From positions 48,986 to 112,985 of the forward strand of contig CANQNO010000004.1 of assembly GCA_947625245.1 (NCBI GenBank): a stretch of DNA of 64,000 nt, read 5' to 3'. The stretch comes from an uncultured Clostridia bacterium (GTDB lineage Bacteria; Bacillota; Clostridia; Christensenellales; Borkfalkiaceae). The first letter of the stretch is position 1; each line of letters starts with the position of its first letter. Positions 32,602 through 41,830 of this stretch are shown piece after piece. The translations under genes were made by a program, and so were the position numbers. The notes beneath the pieces were generated by a model. The model worked only from the letters and a program-made list of their open reading frames with translations, did not search any database and was not told where the DNA came from.

Positions 32602-33279
32602 ATGCCCGATTATTTTACGCACGTAATAGCCGCCGACAAGATCTACGAACGGCTCGACGGCGACCTGAAACACAAGATCGGCTCACGCACGCTGTATATT
32701 CTCGGCGCGCAGGGCGGCGACGTGTTCTTTGCATACAACATTAAAGTCACAAAGACCAATCTCGGGCGGAGTCTGCACATGCAGGACGCCTGCGGTTTTT
32801 TTAAAAAGCTGAGCCTCGGCAACCCCTCCTACGCGGCGGGATTTGCCACGCACTATGCGCTGGACAGCATGATTCACCCCATAGTATACGCCTATGAATC
32901 GGGCAAAAAATCGCCGTTCGCGCACCAGAAATTCGAAAGGGACATAGGGCTGTACGTGAGCAAGTTTTACGGCGTACGCCGCAGCATATTGCCCCGCGAA
33001 TACCTGCTTGCGTGTACGGGACCCGTTTACGATTCCATAAAGCTCGTGGAGCCGTGCGTGACGGTGACGGGCGTGGAAAGATGCCTTAAAAGACATTTCA
33101 GCTATACCCGCTATTTATACCGCAACAAAAAGCAGGTTTATAAGTGCGATTACGATTTTTCGCTGTTTGCGGGGGTTATCGAGGACGCGGTGAACTTCGG
33201 CGTGAAAGCCGCGGAGTGCGTTTTGAAAGGCGACATAGACGGGGAAATTTTTTCGAGAAAATTTTTGCAAAGGGATTGA
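32602..33279 (+). CDS. Zinc-dependent phospholipase C-like protein
   Basis: A 225-residue protein of the zinc-dependent phospholipase C (alpha-toxin N-domain/S1-P1-like) superfamily. Conserved metal ligands are visible: MPDYFTHVIAA at the N-terminus, GAQGGDVFF, LHMQ, and FATHYALDSMIHP with the His-x3-Asp-x3-His pattern. No signal peptide is present, so it is probably cytoplasmic, unlike secreted toxins; many Clostridia carry such intracellular homologues of unknown role. It is encoded one base after the glycosylase gene. Substrate unknown. Confidence 0.82.
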   Translation: MPDYFTHVIAADKIYERLDGDLKHKIGSRTLYILGAQGGDVFFAYNIKVTKTNLGRSLHMQDACGFFKKLSLGNPSYAAGFATHYALDSMIHPIVYAYESGKKSPFAHQKFERDIGLYVSKFYGVRRSILPREYLLACTGPVYDSIKLVEPCVTVTGVERCLKRHFSYTRYLYRNKKQVYKCDYDFSLFAGVIEDAVNFGVKAAECVLKGDIDGEIFSRKFLQRD

Positions 33280-33283
33280 AACT

Positions 33284-34096
33284 TCAATTTCTTTGTACAC
33301 TTTGCAAGACGGGGTCGTAAAGACTGCCGTCTTTTAACATTTCGAAGAGTTCGTCTTCAGTGATTTCGTCCAGGTATTTTTCGGCGTAAAACTGGAAAAC
33401 GAGGAATTTGCCGCTGTCGAGATATTTTAAAGCGTCTTTAAAGGTCGCCTTTTCGTCGAGGATTATGTACTTAACCTCCCTCCCCCGCTTTTTTTTGCGG
33501 GCGGCGAAGTCTATCCTGCGCGCGGGCGGGGCTTTGCGGAACGCCGAACAGCCCAAAAGCGCAGCCACCGCGAGCACGGAAAAATTTGCCGAAACGGTGA
33601 AAAACAGAGTTACGAGCACAGCTACCACGCAGAGGTTGAGAGCGCGCAGGACGGCGTCGGCGGTTTTGGGTTTTAAAAATTTTACCATAAGGCACTTTGC
33701 CGCCCTGCCGCCGTCGAGAGGATATGCGGGGAGAAGGTTTAAGACGAGCATGGCGGAGTTGGAATAAAAGAGAATATCCGTGTAGGCGTACGCGTCGGGC
33801 ACAAACCACCAAAGCCCCGCCACCGCCACGCACATAAAAAAGTTGACGGCTGGCCCCGCGAGGGCAAGGCGGAGTTCATCCGCGGGGGATATTCCCTCTA
33901 TGTCGCAAACAGCCGCGGCGCCGTAAGGCATCAGGCTTATTTTTGTGCACTCGAATCCCAGACGTTCGGCGCAAAACATATGACCGCACTCGTGCATGAG
34001 TGCGGTCAACACGCATATTATGAATATCGGAAAACCGCCGAACAGCAGAGACAGCGCGCCTACCGCCAGAAACAGCGGATGAACGGTTATTTTCAC
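33284..34096 (-). CDS. spoIVFB: SpoIVFB-type site-2 intramembrane metalloprotease
   Basis: A 270-residue M50 intramembrane protease. The zinc motif HECGH is at 35-39, in the second hydrophobic segment, and the third ligand is Asp128 in NLLPAYPLDGGR. About five to six membrane helices are followed by a C-terminal CBS-like cytosolic region (about 205-270). In Bacillus SpoIVFB releases active sigma-K in the mother cell. The position directly after a SpoIVFA-like gene, overlapping by four bases, matches the Bacillus spoIVF operon and supports the same role here. Confidence 0.88.
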   Translation of the reverse strand: MKITVHPLFLAVGALSLLFGGFPIFIICVLTALMHECGHMFCAERLGFECTKISLMPYGAAAVCDIEGISPADELRLALAGPAVNFFMCVAVAGLWWFVPDAYAYTDILFYSNSAMLVLNLLPAYPLDGGRAAKCLMVKFLKPKTADAVLRALNLCVVAVLVTLFFTVSANFSVLAVAALLGCSAFRKAPPARRIDFAARKKKRGREVKYIILDEKATFKDALKYLDSGKFLVFQFYAEKYLDEITEDELFEMLKDGSLYDPVLQSVQRN

Positions 34097-34827
34097 GAAT
34101 TCCAGACGGGCACTTCGTCCGACAGATAAAAGCAGTTTAAAAGCGTTTCGCCGTCATAGAGGCTTACGCAAACAATACCGCTGCCGTCCGAATACGCGAA
34201 AGGCAGATTTGCCTTAACGCTTTCGTCATTTGCGGCAAAAACCGCGGTAAGACCCGTAATTACGCTTGAAAATGTGGAAGTGTGCGCTATTTCCACCTCG
34301 TATGTACCGTTCGTTTCGGCAACGGAAATTATTTTGCCGTCGCATACGGGATAAACGCAGCTTTCCGCCGTGAAAGAAAGCACGCCGTCGTCGGAAACGC
34401 TGACGTCCGCGTCGTTGAAATCCCCTACTACCGAAGAAAGGGTGAGCTGGCTGTACGACGGCTCGGCCTTTTCCTCTTCCTCCGAACCCGCCAGAGAGGC
34501 GATAAAGCTGTTTATTGCGCTTGTGGGCATAAATACGTTAGTGAGAAATATAGCCATTACGATAGCGCACACAGCCGCTATTTCGCTGAACAAAATTATG
34601 CTGCCCTTGTCGCGCCCGAAAGATATTTTGGGCTTGCTTGCGGGGGGCGGGTCGGAGAGGTTTTCCGCCTCAACGTACGCGCCGACGCGCTCGTTCACGC
34701 TGTCCACCACCTGCTCTTTAAGGTCGGCGGGCGGAGTCTCGCGGCGTTTGAAAAAACTTTTCTTCTTTGTTACGTTTACCGTGCTGACGGGTATTTCCAG
34801 CATCTCGGCATAATCCAATTCCTGCAT
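34093..34827 (-). CDS. spoIVFA: SpoIVFA-like membrane protein with a degenerate LytM (M23) domain
   Basis: A 244-residue protein with a 75-residue charged N-terminal cytosolic part, one membrane helix (about 78-102), a linker, and a C-terminal domain (about 145-244) with weak M23/LytM similarity. That domain lacks a convincing HxxxD and HxH metal set. This is the plan of SpoIVFA, which holds SpoIVFB inactive until a signal arrives. Sequence similarity alone would not prove it; the overlap with spoIVFB makes it likely. GGAGGG precedes the ATG by seven to eight bases. Confidence 0.68.
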   Translation of the reverse strand: MQELDYAEMLEIPVSTVNVTKKKSFFKRRETPPADLKEQVVDSVNERVGAYVEAENLSDPPPASKPKISFGRDKGSIILFSEIAAVCAIVMAIFLTNVFMPTSAINSFIASLAGSEEEEKAEPSYSQLTLSSVVGDFNDADVSVSDDGVLSFTAESCVYPVCDGKIISVAETNGTYEVEIAHTSTFSSVITGLTAVFAANDESVKANLPFAYSDGSGIVCVSLYDGETLLNCFYLSDEVPVWNS

Positions 34828-34974
34828 TGTGTTCCCTCCGGATTTTTTAAGTCTACCTTAATATATTCCGCGGACAAGCCGTATAGAACATTTTTTTGCG
34901 TTAACGGAATATAATGTACGCCTGATTTTTTTAAAAAAAGATTTTTATGAAAATACGCATATTGTTTTAAAACG

Positions 34975-35007
34975 CGACAAATTTTGCAGAAGGCTCCGCC
35001 GTATAAT
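34975..35007 (+). promoter_or_regulatory. spoIIE promoter with an inverted Spo0A box
   Basis: TATAAT at 35002-35007 lies six bases before the ATG. CGACAAA (34975-34981) is the reverse complement of TTTGTCG, the core of the Spo0A box, and covers about -33 to -39 relative to a start at 35014. No good -35 hexamer is seen, as is usual for Spo0A-activated sigma-A promoters. Confidence 0.55.
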
Positions 35008-35013
35008 GGCGTT

Positions 35014-37278
35014 ATGCCATATAAAATAAGTTTTAAAACGGTTATGCTGTATGCCGCGTACGCCGCGGCGTGCATTTTGATCAATTTTGCCCTGCCGGAC
35101 GTGCCGCTGTCGCTCGGGCTGTGCTTAGCCATGCTGCTGTGCGGCACGAACGTGATAGTCACCCCCGCGCTGTTCGTTGCGGCAACCGCCGTTAACCTGA
35201 GCCTTGCGTATTCCGCGGTCGCGCTGTTCGACGGTGCGTTTTTTGCGGTGATAATTTTTTTATACCGCAGGACGGGCAGAAAAATGAAAGCCGAAGCCGC
35301 CCTATACATTGCCGTGGCGCTCGCCCCGTACATAATTTTTTCGCCCTGGCGGGGATTCGGCGCGGACTTGTTAAATCCCTATATCCTTAAAGCGGTCGCC
35401 GCGGCGGTGACCGCAGCGTTTTCTTATTTTTGCTTTAAAAGCGTGTACGCCGTGCTGTACAGGATATACCGTTGCCGTTTGAGAGAGGACGAACTCGTCT
35501 GCCTTGCGGTGGTTTTTGCCGCCATAGGCGAAGGGCTGTACTTCCTTGCGGGGGAAGGGGTTTACCTGTGCTTTTTTGCCGCCGCCGCGGCATTTTCGGT
35601 GCGGCTTGCACGTTCGCCGTCCTGCATTGCGGCGGCGCTCGTATTTTCGGTGCCGCACTCGGTCGCCGCACTGAGCTTCGAGCCCGCGACGGCTTACGTA
35701 ATAATTTCGGTTGCGGCTTTGCTGTTCGTAAACGCGGGCAGGTTTGCGCCGCCGCTGGTTACGGGCGGGCTTACGGCTGGTTACATGTATTTTGAGGGCT
35801 GTTTCGATACCGCCGTACCCTATATTACGCTTTACGCCCTGCTGCTCTTTGCCGGGTGCGCGGCAGCCGCCATACCCAAAAGCGCGGCGCTTGCAAAGCT
35901 TAAAAGACGGCTTTTGTGCGAGCAGTCGCTCGACGGCGCGGAGGTGGCGAGAAGCCGCCGCCGCACGGGCGAAAGGCTGTTTAAAGTTTCGGAACTGTTC
36001 AGGGAAATAGAGTGCGCTTTCACCTCCCTCGACGACACCGCAGACGACTCTTCCGCACGCGCGCGCATGTTCGCGCAACTTAAAGAAAGGTGCTGTTCGG
36101 GCTGCGAAAAAAAGGGCATTTGCGAAAAGTCCGCCGTATATACGGGCTTTAAAAGGCTTATTGACGCGGGTTGCCTTAAAGGCAGGGTGAACCTTATAGA
36201 TTTGCCCACGGAGGTGACTTCGGTTTGCCGCTCCCCCACCCAAACCATGAACGCCCTGAACGAAATTTTGGGAGAGTACAGGCGGTATATGGCGGAAAGC
36301 GAAAACGCAAAGTCGGGGCGGAAGCTCCTTGCCGAACAGGCGCACGGCGTTGCCGAAGTGATGAAGAGCTGCGCCGTTGAACTGAGCAGACCTTCGGGCA
36401 AATTTTCGGAGAGCGAAGCCGCCGCAAAAAAGGCGTTGCAAACCCACGGGATATCGTGCACGGAAGTGCGTATCGACGACCTGTATTGCGAAATAAGCGT
36501 TGCGGTTTCGGGAAGTTTTAATCTTAAAGAAATTTGCGGCGTGTTGCAAGGCGCACTCGGGCGGAGACTTGTTTTAAAAGAAAAACTGCCCTTAGACGGG
36601 CAAAAACTGTGCCTTGTATTTACTTCGCCGCCCGCTTTAGACGCGGCTTTCGGGGTGGCGCGCGCGGTAAAACAGGGCGAAAAAGTTTCGGGCGATACGC
36701 ACTCCGTAATAAAAATAAACGAACATGCCTTTTTGATGGCGCTTTCGGACGGCATGGGAAGCGGCGAATACGCGCGGAAAGTGAGCGAGGCTGCCATTTC
36801 GCTGATCGAGGCGTTTTACCGTGCGGAAATGCCCGAAGATACAGTGCTTAAAACCATAAACAAACTGCTCTCGTTCAACCGCGACGAGCGCTTCGTCTGC
36901 ATAGACATTGCCGCCGTAAACCTCGACAGCGGACGCGCCGACTTTATAAAAATAGGCTCCCCCGCGGGGATTATAGTGCGGGAGGGCGAAATAAAAGTTT
37001 TGGAAGGCAATTCCCTGCCGATGGGCATTCTGGAAAATTTAAAGCCCAACGTGTGCACGGAAACGCTTGTAAGCGGCGACATAGTGGTGTTTATGAGCGA
37101 CGGGATAACCTCTTCCTTTTCCTCCGCCACGGATATGTACGAATACCTGCAAAACCTTAAACCGCTTAACCCGCAAAACCTTGCCGATAAAATTTTAAAC
37201 GAGGCGTTAAACAGGACGGGCGGCACGGCGGTGGACGACATGACGGTGGTCTGCACACGGCTATTCGACAACGGCTGA
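35014..37278 (+). CDS. spoIIE: Stage II sporulation protein E (SpoIIE) phosphatase
   Basis: A 754-residue membrane phosphatase that would dephosphorylate the anti-anti-sigma factor SpoIIAA to activate sigma-F in the forespore. About ten membrane helices fill residues 1-300, a regulatory linker with a Cys-rich patch (CCSGCEKKGIC) follows, and the C-terminal PP2C domain has DGMGSGEYA and SDGITSSFS with the metal-binding Asp residues. ATG at 35014 is used rather than an upstream TTG, because a TATAAT lies six bases upstream and the TTG would lie before the transcription start. No Shine-Dalgarno: a leaderless message is likely. Divergent from spoIVF. Confidence 0.93.
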   Translation: MPYKISFKTVMLYAAYAAACILINFALPDVPLSLGLCLAMLLCGTNVIVTPALFVAATAVNLSLAYSAVALFDGAFFAVIIFLYRRTGRKMKAEAALYIAVALAPYIIFSPWRGFGADLLNPYILKAVAAAVTAAFSYFCFKSVYAVLYRIYRCRLREDELVCLAVVFAAIGEGLYFLAGEGVYLCFFAAAAAFSVRLARSPSCIAAALVFSVPHSVAALSFEPATAYVIISVAALLFVNAGRFAPPLVTGGLTAGYMYFEGCFDTAVPYITLYALLLFAGCAAAAIPKSAALAKLKRRLLCEQSLDGAEVARSRRRTGERLFKVSELFREIECAFTSLDDTADDSSARARMFAQLKERCCSGCEKKGICEKSAVYTGFKRLIDAGCLKGRVNLIDLPTEVTSVCRSPTQTMNALNEILGEYRRYMAESENAKSGRKLLAEQAHGVAEVMKSCAVELSRPSGKFSESEAAAKKALQTHGISCTEVRIDDLYCEISVAVSGSFNLKEICGVLQGALGRRLVLKEKLPLDGQKLCLVFTSPPALDAAFGVARAVKQGEKVSGDTHSVIKINEHAFLMALSDGMGSGEYARKVSEAAISLIEAFYRAEMPEDTVLKTINKLLSFNRDERFVCIDIAAVNLDSGRADFIKIGSPAGIIVREGEIKVLEGNSLPMGILENLKPNVCTETLVSGDIVVFMSDGITSSFSSATDMYEYLQNLKPLNPQNLADKILNEALNRTGGTAVDDMTVVCTRLFDNG

Positions 37279-37293
37279 TTTTAAGAATTGAAA

Positions 37294-37332
37294 GGGGCGG
37301 CGCGTTTAAAAAACGCGCCGCCCCTCTTAAAT
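37294..37332. terminator. Bidirectional terminator between spoIIE and malQ
   Basis: A 14-bp perfect stem GGGGCGGCGCGTTT with its complement (37294-37307, 37311-37324) around AAA, flanked by T-rich sequence on the right. The left flank supplies only a modest T-run for the minus strand. Confidence 0.85.
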
Positions 37333-37368
37333 TTTAGGCTATGCCGGATGTTTTATTTAAGGCTTGTA

Positions 37369-38868
37369 CTATCTGCCGAATCTATCCACTATTTTGCGCA
37401 TTACCGCCGCCGTATAACGCCCGGGAATATTGCTTAAACGGAACGCCCAATTGCCCTCTTTGCGGGAAGGCACGTTCATGCGGGCGCCGTCGTCGAGCGC
37501 GAGCAGATCCTGCACGGGAATTATTGCGACGTTGGAAGGCGAAGCGAGCGCGCAAATGCACATGGCGCGCACCGTCTGCTCCTTTGTGGCGAACGGGAAA
37601 TTCACCCCCTCGCTCTTCAATGCCGCCCTGAGCCGCGTTTTGAAAGTGCGGAAAGAGGCTTCGTCCATGGAATTTAAAAAGCCGAGCGCGGTGGAGTTGT
37701 CGTGCGTACCCGTGTACGTGACCGAATTTTCTTCGGTGTTGGCGGGGAGATAGGAGTTTGACAGCTTGCCGTCAAAGGCGAATTGCAGAATTTTCATTCC
37801 GGGTAAGCCGGTCTTCAGCCTCAGCTTTATTACCCCGCTGTCTATCAGCCCCAAATCTTCGGCTATGAAATTCACGTCGCCCAGCGCCGCCTTGACCGCG
37901 TCGAACAGTTTAAGCCCCGGGCCTTCGAGCCACTCCCCCGCTTCGGCGGTCTTTGCGCCCGCGTCCACGGCGTAATAGCGGTCGAGCCCGCGGAAATGGT
38001 CTATGCGAATAACGTCGTACAGTTCCAGAGCCTGCCTTATGCGGTTTATCCACCAGGAATAGCCGTCCGCCGCCATTGCTTCCCAATTATACAGCGGGTT
38101 GCCCCACAGCTGACCCGTTTTGGAAAAATAATCGGGCGGCACCCCCGCAACTTTGGTGGGCTTTAAATTTTCGTCCAGCCTGAACAGTTCGGGGTGACCC
38201 CATACGTCCGCAGAATCGTACGCGACGTACAGCGGCAAATCGCCTATTATCTTTATTCCCAAAGAATTGACGTACTTTTTTAATTTAAGCCACTGCTTTT
38301 TGAACATGAACTGCAAAAAAAGGCGGTAGCAATACTCGCTCTTGTATACCGATTGGCGGAATTCGTAAATCGCCAGATGCTCTTTGTACTTGTATGCCGC
38401 GGGGAAACCGTCGAAACTATGGTTATACCGCGACTTTAAAGACATGAATAGGGCGTAATCTTCAAATTCGGCTTCGCCTATGAATTTGCGGAATTCTTCG
38501 TCTTTGATGTTGAAACGGGCGTATGCAAGGCGCAAAATCATTTCGCGGTTTTTGTAGAGCGCGGAATAGTCCACGTTGCCCGCGGGCGCGACGCAGCTTG
38601 CAAGTTCCTCTTCGTCCAAAAGTCCCTCTTGTGCGAGCGCGTCCAAATCTATAAAATACGGGTTGCCCGAAATGCAGGAAACAGATTGATAGGGGCTGTC
38701 GCCGAAGCCCGTTTGGACGAGGGGCAAAATCTGCCAGTATTTTACATGGCACTTCTTTAAGAAGTCGGCAAAATCATACGCCTCTTTCCCCAGCGTACCA
38801 ATGCCGTATTTTCCCGGCAACGACGATATATGGCACAATATTCCTGCGCCGCGACAAAGTTGGCTCAT
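37369..38868 (-). CDS. malQ: 4-alpha-glucanotransferase (amylomaltase)
   Basis: A 499-residue GH77 enzyme that transfers alpha-1,4-glucan chains in maltodextrin or glycogen metabolism. Signature blocks are present in order: RGAGILCHISSLPGKYGIGT at the N-terminus, QILPL, SPYQS, IRIDHFRG (nucleophile Asp), EDLG (acid/base Glu) and GTHDN (third acidic residue). It is of normal length. GGAG lies five bases before the ATG. It is the last gene of a pyrG-dapL-malQ run with gaps of 19 and 27 bp; no other glycogen gene is near. Confidence 0.95.
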   Translation of the reverse strand: MSQLCRGAGILCHISSLPGKYGIGTLGKEAYDFADFLKKCHVKYWQILPLVQTGFGDSPYQSVSCISGNPYFIDLDALAQEGLLDEEELASCVAPAGNVDYSALYKNREMILRLAYARFNIKDEEFRKFIGEAEFEDYALFMSLKSRYNHSFDGFPAAYKYKEHLAIYEFRQSVYKSEYCYRLFLQFMFKKQWLKLKKYVNSLGIKIIGDLPLYVAYDSADVWGHPELFRLDENLKPTKVAGVPPDYFSKTGQLWGNPLYNWEAMAADGYSWWINRIRQALELYDVIRIDHFRGLDRYYAVDAGAKTAEAGEWLEGPGLKLFDAVKAALGDVNFIAEDLGLIDSGVIKLRLKTGLPGMKILQFAFDGKLSNSYLPANTEENSVTYTGTHDNSTALGFLNSMDEASFRTFKTRLRAALKSEGVNFPFATKEQTVRAMCICALASPSNVAIIPVQDLLALDDGARMNVPSRKEGNWAFRLSNIPGRYTAAVMRKIVDRFGR

Positions 38869-38895
38869 ATAAACTCCGTTTCAGCTTTATGTATG

Positions 38896-40098
38896 TCAAA
38901 ATGCGGATATGGGGTGAGTTTTATAAAAATTTTCAAGCCTTTCCGCCGCTTCGAGCGCGGTTTCCGCATCCGAAAACGAGGACAATCTGAGGTACCCTTC
39001 GCCGCCCGCGCCGAAGCCCGCGCCGGGGGTTCCCGCTATGCCCGCTCCGTTTAAAAGTTCTTTAAAAAAGCCGCGGCTGTCCGTGCCGCGCGGGCATTTA
39101 AGCCAAATGTACGGCGAATTTTTTCCGCCCCAATACGGAACGCCGCAACGGCTTAACGCGCCCGACAAAATTTTTGCGTTTTGCATGTAATAGCCGGTGT
39201 TCTTTTTGATTTCCGCAAGCCCTCCGGCGGAAAAAGCCGCCTCCGCCGCGCGCTGTACCACGTATGAAACGCCGTTAAAACACGTGCTTTTGAGCCTGTA
39301 CCAAAGCTTGTTAGCCGAAACGCCGTTGAGTTTAAGCGCTTTTGGAACGACGGTATAGCCGCAGCGAAGCCCCGTAAACCCGGCGGTTTTGGAAAGGGAA
39401 CATATTTCGACGGCGCAACTTTCGGCGCCGGCGCAACTATATATGGTGCGGGCGGATTTGCCGTCGCGTACGAAGCTCTCGTATGCGGCGTCGTACAAAA
39501 TCACCGCGCCCGTCTTTATTGCATATTCCACCCACTCTTGTAATTGTTCGGGCGTATATGCGGCGCCCGTAGGGTTGTTGGGGGAACAGATATATATCAA
39601 ACCGGCTTTTACGCCGTAATCGGGCATGGGCAAAAAACCGTTTTGTTCGGTGGCGGCGGCATACACTACCCTGTTGCCCTTTAAGACGTTTGACTCCGCA
39701 TATACGGGATATACGGGGTCGGGAACGAGCGCTGTGAGCCCCCTTTTGAACAAATCGGGCAAATTCCACAAGTCGCTCTTCGCGCCGTCCGAAATAAAAA
39801 TTTCGTCGGCGGAGACGTCCGCGCCCATTGATTTATAATAATTTTTTATACTCTCGCGCAGAAATCCGCAACCTTCGTACGGAAGATAGCCGCGGAAAGT
39901 TTTTTTGTCGCCCGTTTCGGCTGCCGCAGAGCGCATTGCGCCGACTACGGTTGGCGGAAGGGGCAACGTGACGTCGCCTATGCTAAGTTTTAAAACTCTT
40001 TTATCGGGGTGTAGAACTTCATAACCCGAAACGGCGTCCGCAACTTCTGCGAACAGGTAGCTTTCGGGAAGGTTGAAAAAATCCCCGTTAAATTCCAT
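38896..40098 (-). CDS. dapL: LL-diaminopimelate aminotransferase
   Basis: A 400-residue PLP-dependent aminotransferase that makes LL-diaminopimelate directly from tetrahydrodipicolinate, bypassing the acylated intermediates of lysine synthesis. The N-terminal SYLFAEVA and LSIGDVTLPLPP blocks are typical of DapL. SPNNPTGAAY and the PLP lysine in SLSKTAGFTGLRCGY are clear. With dapF nearby it would supply meso-DAP for peptidoglycan and spore dipicolinate precursors. A short AAAGGA lies four bases before the ATG, and the gap to pyrG is 19 bp. Confidence 0.93.
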   Translation of the reverse strand: MEFNGDFFNLPESYLFAEVADAVSGYEVLHPDKRVLKLSIGDVTLPLPPTVVGAMRSAAAETGDKKTFRGYLPYEGCGFLRESIKNYYKSMGADVSADEIFISDGAKSDLWNLPDLFKRGLTALVPDPVYPVYAESNVLKGNRVVYAAATEQNGFLPMPDYGVKAGLIYICSPNNPTGAAYTPEQLQEWVEYAIKTGAVILYDAAYESFVRDGKSARTIYSCAGAESCAVEICSLSKTAGFTGLRCGYTVVPKALKLNGVSANKLWYRLKSTCFNGVSYVVQRAAEAAFSAGGLAEIKKNTGYYMQNAKILSGALSRCGVPYWGGKNSPYIWLKCPRGTDSRGFFKELLNGAGIAGTPGAGFGAGGEGYLRLSSFSDAETALEAAERLENFYKTHPISAF

Positions 40099-40117
40099 TT
40101 ATTCCTTTAAAAAAATT

Positions 40118-41713
40118 TTATTTGCCGTGTTTGAGCGCGGCGTTTACGAATTCGCGGAAAAGAGGATGCGCCGCCTGCGGACGGGATTTGAATTCGGGAT
40201 GATATTGGACGCCTATAAAGAAGTCGTTTTCGGGTATCTCCACCGCTTCAACCAAAAGCCCGTCGGGCGATGTGCCCGCTATCTTCATGCCCGCTCCCTC
40301 GAATTCGGTGCGGAAAAGATTGTTGAACTCATATCTGTGGCGGTGGCGTTCGGAAATGAGTTCGGTTCCGTACGCCGTTTTCATTATATTGCCCAAAACC
40401 TTGCAGGGGTATGCCCCCAAACGCATGGTTCCGCCCATTTTGACGCCGTGCTGGTCGGGCATCAGGTCTATTACGCAGTGTTTGGAGTGGGGAGAAAATT
40501 CCGACGAATCGGCGTCGGCATAGCCCAAAACGTTGCGGGCAAATTCTATTACAGCCGTCTGCATGCCCAAACATATTCCGAGATAGGGCACGTTGTTGGT
40601 ACGGGCGTAGCCCGCGCAAAGTATTTTGCCCTCAACGCCGCGGTTGCCGAAACCGCCCGGTACCAGAATCCCCTTGCAGTCGCTGAGTTTTTCGGCGATA
40701 TTGTCCTTTGTGAGCTCTTCGGTATCCACCCACTTTATCTCCACTTTGGCGCCGTTTTCGTAGCCCGCGTGCGCAAGCGCTTCGGCTACCGATTTGTAAG
40801 CGTCGTGAAGCTGGACGTACTTGCCGCAGAGCGCAATTTTAACCGTTTTGTCGCATGCGGCAACTTTTGCGAGCATTTTGTTCCACTCCGTAAGGTCTAT
40901 GACCCTCGGGTCGAGCCCCAATTTTTTGCAGACTATTGTGGAGAAATTGCTCTCCTCGAGCATTATCGGGCACTGGTAGAGCACGGGCATGGTGCGGTTT
41001 TCGATACAGCATTCGGGCTCCACGTTGCAGAACATTGCGATTTTTGCGCGGACGTCTTTGGGAAGCGGGGCGTCGACGCGGGTGATTATTATGTCGGGAT
41101 TTATTCCCATGCCCTGCAACTCCTTTACGGAGTGCTGGGTGGGTTTGGACTTGAATTCTTCCGAACCCGAAATATACGGCACGAGGGTGACGTGGATAAA
41201 GCAGCAGTTGTCCCTGCCCACTTCGCGGGCGATCTGGCGTATAGCCTCGATAAAAGGCTGGCTCTCTATATCGCCTATGGTGCCGCCTATTTCGGTGATC
41301 ACCACGTCGGCAGCCGTAGTTTTGCCGACGCTGTATATAAAGGACTTGATTTCGTTGGTGATATGGGGAATTACCTGCACCGTCTGACCCAAATATTCGC
41401 CGTTGCGCTCCTTATTGAGGACGTTCCAGTACACTTTCCCCGTGGTGAGGTTGGAGTATTTATTCAAATTTTCGTCGATGAAGCGCTCGTAATGCCCCAA
41501 ATCGAGGTCGGTTTCCGCGCCGTCGTCGGTGACGAACACTTCGCCGTGCTGGTAAGGGCTCATGGTGCCGGGGTCTATGTTGATATAAGGGTCGAGCTTT
41601 TGGGAAGCGACTTTATAGCCCCTGCACTTTAACAGTCTGCCGAGGGAAGCCGCGGTGATGCCTTTGCCGAGCCCGGAAACCACGCCGCCCGTTACGAAAA
41701 TGTACTTTGTCAT
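40118..41713 (-). CDS. pyrG: CTP synthase
   Basis: A 531-residue enzyme that aminates UTP to CTP with glutamine and ATP. The synthase domain (about 1-265) starts with [15 protein letters not shown] and contains [11 protein letters not shown]. The glutaminase domain (about 290-531) has the nucleophile Cys in GICLGMQ and the His-Glu pair in [10 protein letters not shown]. Length is standard. AGGAG precedes the ATG by seven bases. It has its own promoter and probably leads the pyrG-dapL-malQ run. Confidence 0.97.
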   Translation of the reverse strand: MTKYIFVTGGVVSGLGKGITAASLGRLLKCRGYKVASQKLDPYINIDPGTMSPYQHGEVFVTDDGAETDLDLGHYERFIDENLNKYSNLTTGKVYWNVLNKERNGEYLGQTVQVIPHITNEIKSFIYSVGKTTAADVVITEIGGTIGDIESQPFIEAIRQIAREVGRDNCCFIHVTLVPYISGSEEFKSKPTQHSVKELQGMGINPDIIITRVDAPLPKDVRAKIAMFCNVEPECCIENRTMPVLYQCPIMLEESNFSTIVCKKLGLDPRVIDLTEWNKMLAKVAACDKTVKIALCGKYVQLHDAYKSVAEALAHAGYENGAKVEIKWVDTEELTKDNIAEKLSDCKGILVPGGFGNRGVEGKILCAGYARTNNVPYLGICLGMQTAVIEFARNVLGYADADSSEFSPHSKHCVIDLMPDQHGVKMGGTMRLGAYPCKVLGNIMKTAYGTELISERHRHRYEFNNLFRTEFEGAGMKIAGTSPDGLLVEAVEIPENDFFIGVQYHPEFKSRPQAAHPLFREFVNAALKHGK

Positions 41714-41785
41714 AAATAACTCCTGTAAGATCTTTAAGATAGGCGCGCCAGCATACTTGATGAAAACGCGTCAATTTCAAAATAT

Positions 41786-41814
41786 ATCTTAACACAATTT
41801 ATTTATGTTTGCAA
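41786..41814 (-). promoter_or_regulatory. Sigma-A promoter of pyrG
   Basis: On the minus strand TTGCAA (41809-41814) and TAAGAT (41786-41791) are 17 bases apart. The leader of about 65 bases does not begin with the GGG run used for CTP-sensing reiterative transcription in Bacillus pyrG. Confidence 0.6.
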
Positions 41815-41830
41815 CCTTTGAAAATAAAAT

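Noticed and set aside
40073-41632. A 519-codon frame on the plus strand opposite pyrG
   Set aside because: It is antisense to a full-length, well-conserved CTP synthase; length reflects GC skew, not coding.
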